Assembly (NCBI RefSeq): GCF_028583425.1
Contig: NC_072798.1
Location: 13,022,501 to 13,086,500 of the forward strand
Source of the DNA: Eublepharis macularius
Lineage: Eukaryota; Chordata; Lepidosauria; Squamata; Eublepharidae
DNA length: 64,000 nt
Direction of reading: 5' to 3'
The notes under the pieces are model-generated. The model did no database searches. It was not told the origin of the DNA and saw only the letters and a list, made by a program, of their open reading frames with translations. The translations under genes and the position numbers were made by a program. This document shows positions 53,463 through 64,000 of the stretch, one piece after another; positions within the stretch are counted from its first letter, which is position 1, and every line of letters starts with the position of its first letter.

Positions 53463-55829
53463 TGAAAAAAGCCATAGAACACCTTTCCTTATATCAGTCA
53501 AAATAACACAAAAAAGATGTTTCAGGTCTTCATCTTAAGACCTCTTGTCTGAATCCTGAGTAGAATTCTGGGCAGAGTTAAATCAAAATGAGGTCATAGT
53601 TATTGTAGACTTAATTCCTGTTTTCTTTAGTAAAGTGTTTCTACTTTGAGAACAGGGTGGTACAGTTATAAAAGCTGATTAGCCGGGCGCTGGATATTAA
53701 TAGATCTATATGAACTGGATGCCCTTGTACCAGGACGTCTCGGAACACCTTGGCTCCACTTTCTTAACATAACCACCCTCTGCCGCCCCCCCTACCCCCA
53801 TCCAGCACCAATTACCTGCTGACAGTGCAGAAATCCTTCTGGGAAGTCTTATGCATACAGCCTGCTGCCGTGTGCCAGGATCTGTGGATTGGGATCTTCA
53901 TCCCAACAGATTCCTTAGAAGAAGACTAAAGCAGGATATTGCTGACTTCCTTCTAAAGCAAAAGAAGACCTCTTGCTGAGTACCTTTTCCCTTAAATTGC
54001 GCTCTAAATTAGATGATGGGACAAGATGGGTGCTGCTTCTCCGAAAAAGCCAGTGTAGCTTATGAGGTTTGCGCTGTTAAAAAATGAAGGAGAGCTCAAA
54101 CAGCCTCAGAATGCCTCCAAGGGGGGTAGGGTTTCCCAGTCCCCTTGTCATCCTCGCAGGAGGTGGGGAAACCTGGCTTTTACCTCCTTCTCCCTCTCCG
54201 CTGGATGATGTCACTTCCGGCGACGTCACTTCCGGCGACATCACTGCACAGGTGCAGGAGTGTTCCTGTGCTTCTTGAAAGGCCAAGTTGGGCCTCAGAC
54301 GGGACCAATTCGACCTTGTTGGGGCCCAAATTAGCCTTCAGTGAAGCACAGGGCTACGCGATGATGTCAGTGATATTGTCGCGCCACCCCAGGAGTGCTC
54401 CCAGGAAGCCTGTTCCCATGCCTTCCTCCCCTGCTGGCCAGGTAAGTGGAGGTGGAGGGTGGAGTGTGAAAGCGGGGGAATCCCCCACCCCCACCAGGGG
54501 AATGGGATCCCTAGGAGGAGGGGCTCCTCCCTCCCCCCTCAAGCCATTTCCCCGCATCACAAGAGCACAGGGGGAGTCCCTTTCCATGTTTTTTCCTGTT
54601 CCACATGCACAGAATATTCCATGAGGAGCAGGAGGGGAAAGCAAGCAAAATAACTCCCTTCCCTTCTATTTTGACGTGAGGAAACAGCTTGAGAGGGCCC
54701 CACCTCCCCCCACAGAGGTTGTTTAGGATCCCCTTTATTTTTAACAGCTACTCCTCAAAGCTACTGTTTATCTGCAAGGAACGAGTTAGGTCTGGGGAAC
54801 CCATACCCGGCTCTTTAAAAACCAGCACGTCTAGCTTGGCCCTGAGTAAATCCCCTTAAAGAATTTTTTGATCTTCCTTTTCCAAAATCTATGCCTTTCA
54901 AATCATGGTGCTTACCCTAGGGTAAGGCCTACCGGAGCCTGAAAGGAGGGTCCCTTTCACAGATGATTCTTAGAAAGAAGTGTAAAGCCATTTTATTCTC
55001 TTGCAGTTTTCAGTGATGTCAGCCACTCTTTCAATCGTGGATGCAATATATTTTTTATTTCTTATCATCTATTTTTCACGGTGATTTCATTTGATCAAGA
55101 TGCTATTGGGCATTCTTTTGTAAGTTGCCTGGATCCCTTTTTGGGAGGAAAGGTGAGCTATAAATGAGGAAATTTTAACCCAATTTTTTCCTGGGCTGGA
55201 AGAAATTAATACAACAACCTCTTGGATGATAATTCTTGGATTCGTCTACCTATGGGCCTTACCAGAGCCTACTAAGACATCATTTTCCCAAACTGCTACA
55301 TTTGCTCAAGGAAAGAGGAGAATGGCTTGACAGATATCAGGAAATATACATCAGAGATCTAGTAGGTGCACGTTGTCTACCATACAGTGCAATCCTAAAA
55401 AGAGTTACACACTTCCAAGCCAAATGGATTTAGAAGGGTATAACTTTGCTTAGAATCGCACTGTTAATTAAACAGCTACGAATGCTCAGCGACAGCTTTT
55501 GTTCCCTTGCCGATACATTTAAATGGTTCCTTTCTTCCACTGGCTGAAATTGCGTTGCTGTAATTACACTGAAAAGGACATGGTGTGTATAATTTCCCAA
55601 AGGGACTGCCACTGGCTCTCGAGAATATCCTTGTAATAAAAGTGAGCTTAAAACAAATACCTGAACATCTGTCAATAAAAACCATGCAGCAGAACCAAAT
55701 ACCAACTGTGCTCATTAATCAACATCTCCAACATAAACCGAGTCTGCATGGGTCAATTTCACTGGTTCAGTTCCCATACTGCAGTGTTTTTTTCGTGACC
55801 ATCTTGACCAGATTTGCCGCCATGCATGG
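53463..55829. other. Intergenic, mostly unassigned
   Basis: About 54205-54245 repeats GTCACTTCCGGCGAC twice. About 54130-54540 is GC-rich worn repeat text. About 55090-55180 looks like a LINE tail (GTAAGTTGCCTGGATCCCTT). I see no convincing exon. Confidence 0.4.
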
Positions 55830-56060
55830 CTTTTTCTGGGAAAAGAGGTGGTGGAACTCAGTGGTGGAACTCAGGACCGCACAATGACCTCACTTTGGGT
55901 CAGCTGAAACAAGGGGGGAGTTTTTTAAAGTTTAAATCGCCCTCAGCAAAAATGGTCACATGGCCGGTGGCCCCGCCCCCTGATCTCCAGGCAGAGAGGA
56001 GCTTAGATTGCCCTCTGCGCTGCTCCAATATTGAGTTAGATTGCCCTCTGCGCTGCTCCA
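55830..56060. repeat. hAT-B fragment with internal duplication
   Basis: Begins GGCTTTTTCTGGGAAAAGAG, lacks the right end, and has TTGCCCTCTGCGCTGCTCCA followed by ATATTGAGTT twice in tandem. Confidence 0.65.
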
Positions 56061-56218
56061 ATATTGAGTTTTAGAGAGGTGCGAATGATCACATACAAAC
56101 CAATGCCATGTCTCTCAGCTCGACTTCAGGGAAAGTGAGGAATTATGTCCCTGGTGCAGAAGGGGCTATAGTCAAAGAATGCCACCATCCCACCACATCC
56201 AAGGGGCTTACATATGCA

Positions 56219-56610
56219 CAGGGCTCATTTCAAGGGGGAACACGCAGGAACGCAGTTCCGGCAGTTCCCCAAAGAGGTCACATGTCAGGTGGCCCCACCC
56301 ACCTGACTCTCAGCCATTTGGGGCCTGTTTTGTTCTGGATTGGGGCTGAAATGGCCCGGATCAGGCCTCTGATGGGTGGTGGATCACTCTCCCACTCAGC
56401 AGCGGCCCGATCCTGACCATTTGGGGCTCCTTTTCAGCCATTTTTCAGCCCCTTTTTGCTATTTTGGGCCCAATTTCAGCCCGGAATGGCCAGGATTGGG
56501 TCCAAAACAGCCAGGATAGGTGATGTCAAGGGGTGTGGCATATGCTAATATTATGCTAATGAGCTATGCTAATGAGTTCCTCCAGCTCTTTTTCTACAAA
56601 ATGACCCCTG
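56219..56610. mobile_element. hAT-A non-autonomous DNA transposon
   Basis: Starts CAGGGCTCATTTCAAGG and ends CAAAATGACCCCTG. The exact 8-bp duplication CATATGCA lies at 56211-56218 and 56611-56618. 392 bp. Confidence 0.93.
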
Positions 56611-56764
56611 CATATGCAATTCTATTAATGTTTTGTATTGCAGAAAATGTTCACCAGCAATCTCTGTTGGGCAGACAAGAGTGGTGCTTGAGGGGGAAAA
56701 TGGCCATTCAACTGACAAAGATGGCAAAACTCTAAACCTGTGGACTATGCTGGTTGCTCCATCA

Positions 56765-56990
56765 GAGGTCTCAGGGCAGCCACAGTGGTTAAAATGTTAG
56801 ACTGGGACACCAAGGCTGAATCTTCACTCTGCTGTGAAAGGTTGTTGGCTGATCTTGGGCTCGTCATTCTGTTTCCACGTAACCTACCTCATAGGGTTGT
56901 TGTGAGGATAAAACTGAGGACAGGAGAATGATGTAAGCCGCTCTGGGTTCCCACTCGGGAGAAAGGCTGGGTATAAATGAATAAATTAAC
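56765..56990 (+). repeat. tRNA-derived SINE
   Basis: CTCTGCTGTGAAAGGTTGTT, CGTAACCTACCTCATAGGGT, TAAGCCGCTCTGGGTTCCCA and GGCTGGGTATAAATGAATAA follow the family order. Confidence 0.8.
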
Positions 56991-57094
56991 ATGCATGAAA
57001 CACAGCTGATCGAACAAACTGCATGCTTCAAATGCAAAGTAACAACAACAACAACCTGACATGCAGGTTTGAGCTACTTGTGAGCAGATTGGTG

Positions 57095-57190
57095 CAGAGT
57101 CTTCCTTGGTGGGTTTCCTATCCAAGTACTGATCCTGCTTTACTTCTGAGATCCGATGAGATGGGGCTAGGCCATGCCGCCTTTGTGCCC
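57095..57190 (-). repeat. 5S-rRNA-derived SINE fragment, reversed
   Basis: TTCCTATCCAAGTACTGATC and TTCTGAGATCCGATGAGATG are the reverse complement of the 5S internal control region. Confidence 0.7.
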
Positions 57191-57383
57191 AAGCCATGTC
57201 CTTAAGCAAAATATTTTAGAGGATGCACCAGCTGCTGCCGAGCAGATCTCTCTCTCGACTTTGATTGCATTTAACAGATATAAATGCTCCCAGGCGTGGG
57301 GTTGGGCAGGGACTAGCAAATGAAATATCAGGAAAAGAGCCAGAAGTGAAGGAGACAAAAAGATTCGGTTCCCCCAGTTATCA

Positions 57384-57698
57384 GCCGTTTTCACACGCCC
57401 AAAGCCTCCGGAAGATCACTTGAAACTCATGGTGCAAAACATCTTCCTAGTGCGATTTCCCGGCACAATCCCATTTAATGGCGTGATTTCTGATGTCATC
57501 GTACCGTTAAAGGGGATAATGCTGGGAAATTGCGCTAGGAAGACGCTTTGTGCCGTGAGTTTCATGCGATGTTCACGCGATTTCGCGCAAAACTTTCGGA
57601 TAACGGCGTCTTCCTGGCACGATTTCGCACGAGAAGATGCTGTCTTCCAGGTCTTTTGCACCATGTTCCGCAGGCAGGTAAGACGTGTGGAAATGGCC
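57384..57698. repeat. CpG-rich palindromic MITE, family P2, long copy
   Basis: Ends GCCGTTTTCACACGCCCAAA and GTGTGGAAATGGCC. The longer interior (315 bp) repeats GAAGACGC and TTTCGCGC text. No clean 3-bp duplication. Confidence 0.7.
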
Positions 57699-58883
57699 GT
57701 TGTCAGGTAATTCATGAGGTTAGACATATTCGATTCTCCTTAGATACTCCTGGCTCTCCTGCATTGCCAGTACTTTAAAGGGCCTCAAAGTTATCTAATT
57801 GTGAGGACAAGATGTTGCTTACAGTAAGGAACTCTCAAAGGCATAGTACACACACACACACCCAAGGCTGGCATCAGGGCATCTACTGAGGCCTACAATA
57901 CAGGCACCTGCCAGCATGGATGGGCACTGGTTGAGGCCCAAAAACCCAGTCCCTTTACCTGCCGCTGCCAGAACCCCCGGTTTGAGACTCCCAGCATTTT
58001 ACTACTGATTTTAGTGGAATTTCTGAATAAACATACTTTTGCATTAGCCTCTAATTTTGTAATCCTAATCCTATTGCACCGTTCATTGCTTTTCTTACGT
58101 TGTCTGATTATGCTGTTTATATACATTCCTGTAATCTTCCTTAAATCTCAGCGGGAAAGACAGACTAAATGAATAAAATTTAAAACTAAATAAATTTTTT
58201 AGCATCCATGCATGTAGAAAACTAGCATGCTAAGGCTAGCGCTACCTTCTCTTGAGTTCTATTTTCCTACGTGTGGAAACCCTTTGTGGGGTGGAGGGAG
58301 ATTGGGAGGGGGAGATTTGTTTGTTTTTGGCAGGGAAGTATTCAGTCATCTCATATGAACTCACCTGCAGCTGGAAGTGGTACGTTCCAGACAACAAGTT
58401 TATCTTTTAATAATCTGTTTGAGACTAGACTCTCTTTTGCAATCTTGCTGCTGTATTTGCCAAGTGTCAGTAAAATGCCTTTTCTAAGACAACAATTCTA
58501 TTTCGCAATGCATGCTTCTTACTCAGGACCTCAAAAATCAAAGACCATTACCATTTTTATTGATTTTAATCTCATACGAGTTGCCCAAATCTGTGCGCAG
58601 TTAAATGTTGTTCTTTGAAGAATGGCTTTGAAATCCACTCTGGAGTTCTGGGACATAAATATTCCAACCGTGCTGGAAATTATCCCGCAGTGTTCCTATC
58701 AGTGTTGAAATTCTGATTGAAAAGGTAGGAGGTGTTCCTAGCAAAATCCAAAAACTTCACATTTATCTCTCCCCACTGCTCCCCATAAGCCATATTTCCA
58801 GCTCTGTACTTAACAACATTTCTTTTAGGACATGAATAGGTAGGGTTCCCAGGCTGAGCCTGACAACCAGTGGCAGGTTAGGT
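57699..58883. other. Intergenic, unassigned
   Basis: A (CA)n run near 57849-57862. The tail at 58040-58200 looks LINE-like (CTAAATGAATAAAATTTAAA). No gene seen. Confidence 0.4.
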
Positions 58884-59032
58884 GAGTAGCTGTGGTGGGC
58901 TGCAGTAGAACAGCAAGATTTGAGTCCAGTGGCACCTCAGAGACCAACAAGATTTTCAGAGTGTAAGCTTTTGAAAGTTAGAGCTGAAGAAGGGAGCTCT
59001 GACTCTTGAAAGCTTACACTCTGAAAATCTGG
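58884..59032. repeat. Fold-back repeat, P3-related
   Basis: GTAGCTGTGGTGGGCTGCAG, GAGTCCAGTGGCACCTCAGA and the inverted pair GTGTAAGCTTTTGAAAGTTA / CTTGAAAGCTTACACTCTGA. Confidence 0.7.
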
Positions 59033-59483
59033 CAAGATCCAGGGTCAAAAGTATATGGATCATTTGGATGGGAAATGGAAATGGGGAAATCATGAATGGG
59101 CAGATGGGAAATATCATGAGCCACAGAAAATGATTGCTAAGTCAAGCCATCACATGAATTTGAGGCCATCCACCCTTCCCCATCAAAGCACTGCTTCCCA
59201 GGAAAACTAGGAAAATATTACAAACCGAAATTTCCAATTACGACTTATTAATAGGCTCAAAACAATGAAAAGGTAATAGGGGAGACAATTAGACTATGGA
59301 GTCAGGATTAGTGAAAATCATTATGACCTTTGATTGCAGAGCATGACTTCAAAGAACATAATTTAATTAGTCCGAACATCAGGGAGCTCAAGGAATAATT
59401 GCTGAGCTGCCAAATGTTCAATTGACATTTTAGTCTGTCAACTAGCAAACAGCAAGAATTGAGGGAGAGGGGTGGAAAAAAGA
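59033..59483. other. Intergenic, unassigned
   Basis: No repeat ends or coding signal recognised. Confidence 0.35.
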
Positions 59484-59491
59484 ACCAGTAT

Positions 59492-59685
59492 CAGGGCTTT
59501 TTTTCAGAGGGAACGCAGTGGAACGGAGTTCTGGCACCTCTCATGTCCAGTGGCCCCACCCCCCGATCTCCAGACAGAGGTCAGTTCTCCTGGAGGAAAT
59601 GGTCATTGTGTAAGGGGGCCTGGGTGTTTCTCCCTCATTTCCCTCTTGAGAGTTCCACCACCTCTTTTCCCAGAGAAAAGCCCTG
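59492..59685. mobile_element. hAT-B non-autonomous element, short
   Basis: Starts CAGGGCTTTTTTTCAGAGG and ends CAGAGAAAAGCCCTG. A near 8-bp duplication, ACCAGTAT (59484-59491) and ACCAGTAA (59686-59693), flanks it. 194 bp. Confidence 0.85.
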
Positions 59686-59693
59686 ACCAGTAA

Positions 59694-60850
59694 TAATAAT
59701 AAAAATAACATTTGATTTATTTACCACCCTTCAGTATAATTTAATGCCCACTCAGAGTGGTTTACAAAGTGTGTTGTTTTTATCCTCACAACAATCACCC
59801 TGTGAGGTGTGTGGGACTGAGAGAGCTCTAAGAGAGCTGTGACTGACCCAAGGTTAGACATGGGCACAAACGGAAAAACAAACAAGCTGTTCATTGTTCG
59901 TTGCCATCCACGAACAACGAACAATGAACAGTAACGAACATAACCCTGTTCACAAACATGTTCATTGTTCGTTGTTCGTGGCCCCTTAAAGATCCCTTTA
60001 AACTATCAGCTGGCAAATGGCAGGGAGAATTCCCCCTTGCCCCCTGCCAGCTGATAGTTTAAAGGGCCCTTTCCTGCCACATGCAAGGGGCAGGGCCCTT
60101 TAAACACCCCACAAACTGACCTTCCCAATGGCCAATACCCACCAAATTTGCAGGGGACATAGTCCTCACTGTCCTCCAAGACCCCCAAAGTTTCAGAGAA
60201 ATTGTACCCCAGGAAAGGCATGATCCATGTGTCCCCCCCCCCCTTTGCTGTCATTTTCTGTTCACGGTGGCAAAAACGGAACTGCCTGTTGGAAGGCAGC
60301 TTTGAGGGGATACAAACTGACCTTCCCAATGTCTAATACCCACCAAATTTGCAGGGGACATAATCCTCACTGTCCTCTGTAGACCCCCCCCCAATTTTCA
60401 GAAAGATTGCACCCTGGGAAAGGCATGATGCATGGGTCTCCCCCTTTGTTGTCATTTTCTCTTCACAGTGGCAAAAACTGGACTCTCTGCTGGAAGTACT
60501 TTGAAGAGTTAAAGCCAGAAGGAAAGCCAGAAGGAGTTCAGACAGAGTTCAGTCCCTGCCGTTGCCAGGAGAATTGATTGAAAGGCCCCAGACTGTCTGG
60601 CTTGATGAACGGCTGCTGATGGCAACAAACAAACGACCACTTGTTCACTTAGAATGGAGCCTCACGAATGGCTTGTTCGCGAACAGACGAATGGGCTGTT
60701 TGTGGGTTTTTTCTGTTCATAATGCTGTTCGTGCCCATGTCTACCCAAAGTCACCCAGCTGGTTTCAAGCAGAGGAGTGGGGAACCAAACCCAGCTTTCC
60801 AGATTAGCTTCCTCCCTCTCTTAATGACTGCACCAAACTGGCTCTAGTAA
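59694..60850 (-). repeat. tRNA-derived SINE, reversed, split by hAT-C
   Basis: The part at 59694-59854 (tail to GACCCAAGGT) and the part at 60744-60850 (CACCCAGCTGGTTTCAAG to CAAACTGGCTC) together are the reverse complement of the SINE at 39706-39960. Confidence 0.82.
59855..60743. mobile_element. hAT-C element, long copy, nested in a SINE
   Basis: Starts TAGACATGGGCAC and ends GTGCCCATGTCTA. A near 8-bp duplication, CCCAAGGT and CCCAAAGT, flanks it (59847-59854, 60744-60751). The interior contains GAACAACGAACAATGAACAG-type palindromes and a direct repeat of about 195 bp (about 60112-60305 and 60310-60500) starting ACAAACTGACCTTCCCAATG. No transposase frame. Confidence 0.85.
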
Positions 60851-62029
60851 AGTAATGGTGTTGATTCCAATCAGTCATCACAAACACACCTGGGTTTGTT
60901 CAAGACAAAATGGCTGCCACGAATGTGGGTCCGTTACATCTTCGCATTATGCCACGATAACATGAGGGCTCAATTAACTTTCTTGGAGAACAGAATATTA
61001 CAAAAAGAAGTGGAGAATTTACCGAAACCAGGCCTTGAGACTCAGCTAGAGTTTTTAAAACCAAAATAGAGAAACAGGAATCATGCTTAAAGGTACGTTA
61101 ATGTTTTTGACAGAACTGTTCCAGACACCATAGGGGCTTGGAAAACATTGAAAGGTTCAACAAAAAATGTTAGGAAGTTTCAAGCCAAGCATCCTTCTAT
61201 AATAGAGTCAGCTTTTTCTGAAAGGGTGCTCCCTGCAGACACAAATGTAATGCATACTGGGCTCTTCTGAAGCACCTTCCACTTACATTGAGAAAGAGGA
61301 AAGCCAGGATTGGCTCTTTGCTTTGGGGGAGAAACTAGTGGGTTCCAGGAAAGCAACCAATGGTGAGTGCCAAGATGCCCACAGGCACCATGTTGGGGAT
61401 CACTGTTCCATAGCATATCCAGAATAATTTCTCCTTTTGTTCAGAAGTGCCGCACATCCTCCTCCACTCCCCGTGCCCCATCTAGCAAAAGTACATCACT
61501 TCAGCCACCCATGCCTTATACCATAGCAACCAAGAAGACAAATTGGGAGCAATCTTTGTGACTGAATTGCAAGCGCTCTCTTTAATCTGCTGTCTAATTA
61601 GCTTTATGATGAATGAAATATAATTATCCCTGGCTGAGTATGATAATGCTCCCCTTTTCTCTTAACAGCCAAGAGTTCGCAGAGCTTTAAACAGGCAGTT
61701 GGAATTATGTGTTTAACAGTTTGCACCAGCAGTATGTACTCAAGTTCCATCAAGCTTAGCGTGAGGACAACGTCTGCTCCCTAGTGGCCACTTCCCTGTT
61801 CCAATCCCAAACAAAGTAACTTTTTAGTATTTGTGAAGAACAGATATGGCTGTTCTTGTTTCTTTCTGACTTCAAATCCTGTCCCAATTTCTTTTGTCTT
61901 GTCTCATTTCCACAGATGTCGTTGATTATTCTTCCGGTGTAGTGTTTAAGGTTTTGCTGATAGCTTCCTTGAGTGTCTGATACCAAGAATTGTCTCCCCA
62001 GTGGAGCATCCTTAATAGTCCACATTAGC
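60851..62029. other. Intergenic, unassigned
   Basis: No repeat ends or coding signal recognised in this 1.2 kb. Confidence 0.4.
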
Positions 62030-62640
62030 CCAATCTTTTCAGAGTTTGACTGCTAAGCAGGGTCAATACTAGAGATGGGCATGAACCGAAACATGAACCA
62101 AAATTAAGCACGAACCAGGCTGGTTCGTGGTTCGTGAACCACGGTTCATCAGGTCCCATTTCTGATGAACCATCACGAACTTTTAGGCTGGTTCATTTGG
62201 TTCATTTTTTGATTCGTCACTGCAGACAGCCTGGTGCCAATCAATCAGTTTCCTAGGCAACAGGGGATAGACTTCCTGCAGACCTTTTGCTGACCTGGAA
62301 GTGATCTTCTGCTGGCCCGGAAGTGACCTTCTGCTGCCCTGGAAGTGACAATTTTCTGACCTGGGTGTGACGTTTACATGAACCAAATGAACCGGTTTGT
62401 GAACCAGGGGCAGGTTCGTGAAAGTTCGTCGTTCATGGTTCATGAAATTTGACGAACCACGAACCACATGGTTCAGTTTTTTTCCAGTCCATGCCCATCT
62501 CTAGTCAATACTTGGATGGGAGACAACCAAGGAAGACTCTGCAGAGGAAGACAATAACATACCACAGCTGCTTATCTCTTGCTCGAAACTTCCTGGGGTT
62601 GCCGTGATTCGGTTGCGACTCGATGGAATACTGGTTTTTT
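62030..62640 (+). repeat. 5S-rRNA-derived SINE split by hAT-C
   Basis: GACTGCTAAGCAGGGTCAAT before the insertion joins ACTTGGATGGGAGACAACCA after it, giving the 5S internal promoter order. The SINE body follows to GGTTGCGACTCGATGGAATA. Confidence 0.83.
62070..62503. mobile_element. hAT-C element nested in a 5S SINE
   Basis: Starts TAGAGATGGGCATGAACC and ends CATGCCCATCTCTA. The exact 8-bp duplication GTCAATAC lies at 62062-62069 and 62504-62511. 434 bp, filled with GAACCACG/CGTGGTTC inverted words. Confidence 0.93.
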
Positions 62641-62814
62641 GTCTCTTCAATGGAGATCTAGAGCAGCTTACAATATCATTATCTCATCTTCCATTTTAGC
62701 CATAGAACAACAACCCTGCCTTGAAAAGCTTATAGGGTCTCCATAAATCAGCTGTGACTTGAGGGAACTTTATAGAATTTACCCTGACCTGGAGGTTCCC
62801 AGCTAGCCCTTTCT

Positions 62815-62955
62815 TGTCCAATCTTGAAAACTAAGCAGGGTCAGCTCTGGTTAATACTTGGATGGGAGTCCACCAAGGAAGTCCAGAGTTGATATGTAGA
62901 GTCAGGCAATGGCAAACCACCTCTGTTCATCTCTCGCCTTTACAATCTTATGGAG
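62815..62955 (+). repeat. 5S-rRNA-derived SINE
   Basis: GAAAACTAAGCAGGGTCAGC, TGGTTAATACTTGGATGGGA and GGCAATGGCAAACCACCTCT. Confidence 0.8.
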
Positions 62956-62962
62956 TCGCCAT

Positions 62963-63017
<55 letters not shown>

Positions 63018-63260
63018 TTTGTTTATTTATTTATTTATTTATTTAATTCAACTTATACCCTGCCCTTCCTGCAAGTGGGCTCAGGGCGGCTTCCAACAGA
63101 ATATATTGCTAAAATACAATAAAACATTATAATAGCATAAAATCCAATATTAATACACATAAATGCAAACAGCAATTAATTAATTAATTAATGCAATTAA
63201 TAATAGATGCAATTAATTAATTAATGCAAACAGCAATTAATACAAACACTCTAGTCACAG
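62956..63260 (-). repeat. L2-type LINE 3' end with TTTA and AATT microsatellites
   Basis: A long (TTTA)n array at about 62960-63044 is followed by AACTTATACCCTGCCCTTCC and GTGGGCTCAGGGCGGCTTCC, the reversed L2 3' UTR also seen at 4346-4450. (AATT)n runs lie near 63172-63225. Confidence 0.7.
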
Positions 63261-64000
63261 TCACGAGTCATCTGTGACTAGAGGGCACTTTACACACACA
63301 CGGCTTATTGGAAGTACGGGTAACCATAGTGCAATGGGTTTTCAATGCCCAGATAGAGTCCCTCAACCCAATCTTAATTTTCCCACTCCCCCTTGCCAAA
63401 ACAGGTCATTTAAAAAAAAATATTGAAAACTAGAACATCAGACATAGAGTGATGCAAAATAATTTCTTTTATTTGCAGACTTTGGGAAACCTTGGCTAAC
63501 GATTTTGGCAGTTGAGAGCTGGGAGTAGCAGCCACACTTCTTTCTAACCTTGCAGGATGCTTATATTCAATGCCCAGGCCCCGCATAGTTAACTTTAACC
63601 TCCCATGTGTGCTTAACGTTCCAGACATTCACTTGCTTGCCTTTTAAGAATGGCCCAGAGTTATCTTGTCATCTGAGATGGAACATTTGGCAGGAAGATA
63701 AAACCTCTGCTCTGCTCCAGGAATCCTGTGGCAGGTTGTTTAATGCAAGGAGGAAGAATTCCCTGATTAAGCGGAGCCCAGTTCCACAGGCATCTTTCTT
63801 CCTATAAAATGCAACCCGCCTGCAGCCTAGAGTTCTGCCATTAACTACAAGAAAGGACTTAAGGGCAAGACAAAAGAGAAAATGTTTTAATGGATGGTGT
63901 TGACGTCTGCTATTATGATCCATTTTGGCAGCATGATACATTGTTGGGGAGAAGTATTTTCCTCAGCAGAAGTGGAGAAGTCATTGCTATTGAAAAGCTG
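63261..64000. other. Intergenic, unassigned
   Basis: No gene or clear repeat recognised. An A-run lies at 63412-63420. Confidence 0.4.

Noticed and set aside
63000-63122. Frame of repeated YLFI residues
   Set aside because: A translation of the (TTTA)n microsatellite.

Overview
The window looks like nuclear DNA of a squamate reptile (a lizard-like genome). The evidence is a complete vertebrate CMAS gene with 8 exons, a complete vertebrate cytosolic sulfotransferase gene with 6 coding exons, a Bov-B-tailed SINE of the Sauria type, CR1 and L2-clade LINEs, 5S-rRNA-derived SINEs, and a dense load of short DNA transposons. I cannot name the species.

Layout. 1-8.5 kb is intergenic and repeat-rich, with one weak candidate terminal exon at 780-872. 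The CMAS promoter (about 8.49-8.75 kb) carries three ZNF143/SBS-like sites. CMAS (+) runs from 8756 to 28428 and encodes a 419-residue CMP-sialic acid synthetase that reads cleanly across all seven splice junctions. Its last intron (19090-28234) holds two Penelope-like element (PLE) insertions. The CMAS 3' flank (28.4-31.4 kb) leads into a 5'-truncated CR1 LINE on the minus strand (31.4-34.8 kb) with an uninterrupted ORF2 of about 950 codons. A SULT6B1-like gene (-) runs from 50537 down to 36282 and encodes 284 residues, so the two host genes converge. From 50.7 kb to the end I see no host gene, only repeats and unassigned sequence.

The most unusual material is the PLE family. Four insertions (5742-6003, 13446-13608, 19607-23454, 23571-24973) all have the same shape: an inverted arm joined head to head to a forward arm, with both 3' pseudo-LTR ends outward. 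Each unit is flanked by a 12-14 bp target-site duplication, and one outer end is always full while the other stops about 40 bases short. In the two larger units the arms share private variants, so each looks like one integration event. The pseudo-LTRs carry 41-nt hammerhead-ribozyme-like motifs. The largest unit holds an uninterrupted 884-codon RT plus GIY-YIG reading frame.

The rest is largely a mosaic of non-autonomous DNA transposons. Four hAT-like families were defined here from their termini, with 8-bp duplications, and several are nested in one another or in SINEs. A CpG-rich palindromic family has 3-bp duplications, a palindromic family has three copies of exactly 202 bp, and another family has GAGTCTCTCTACAC-type termini. 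I recognised no retroviral, LTR or Polinton element.
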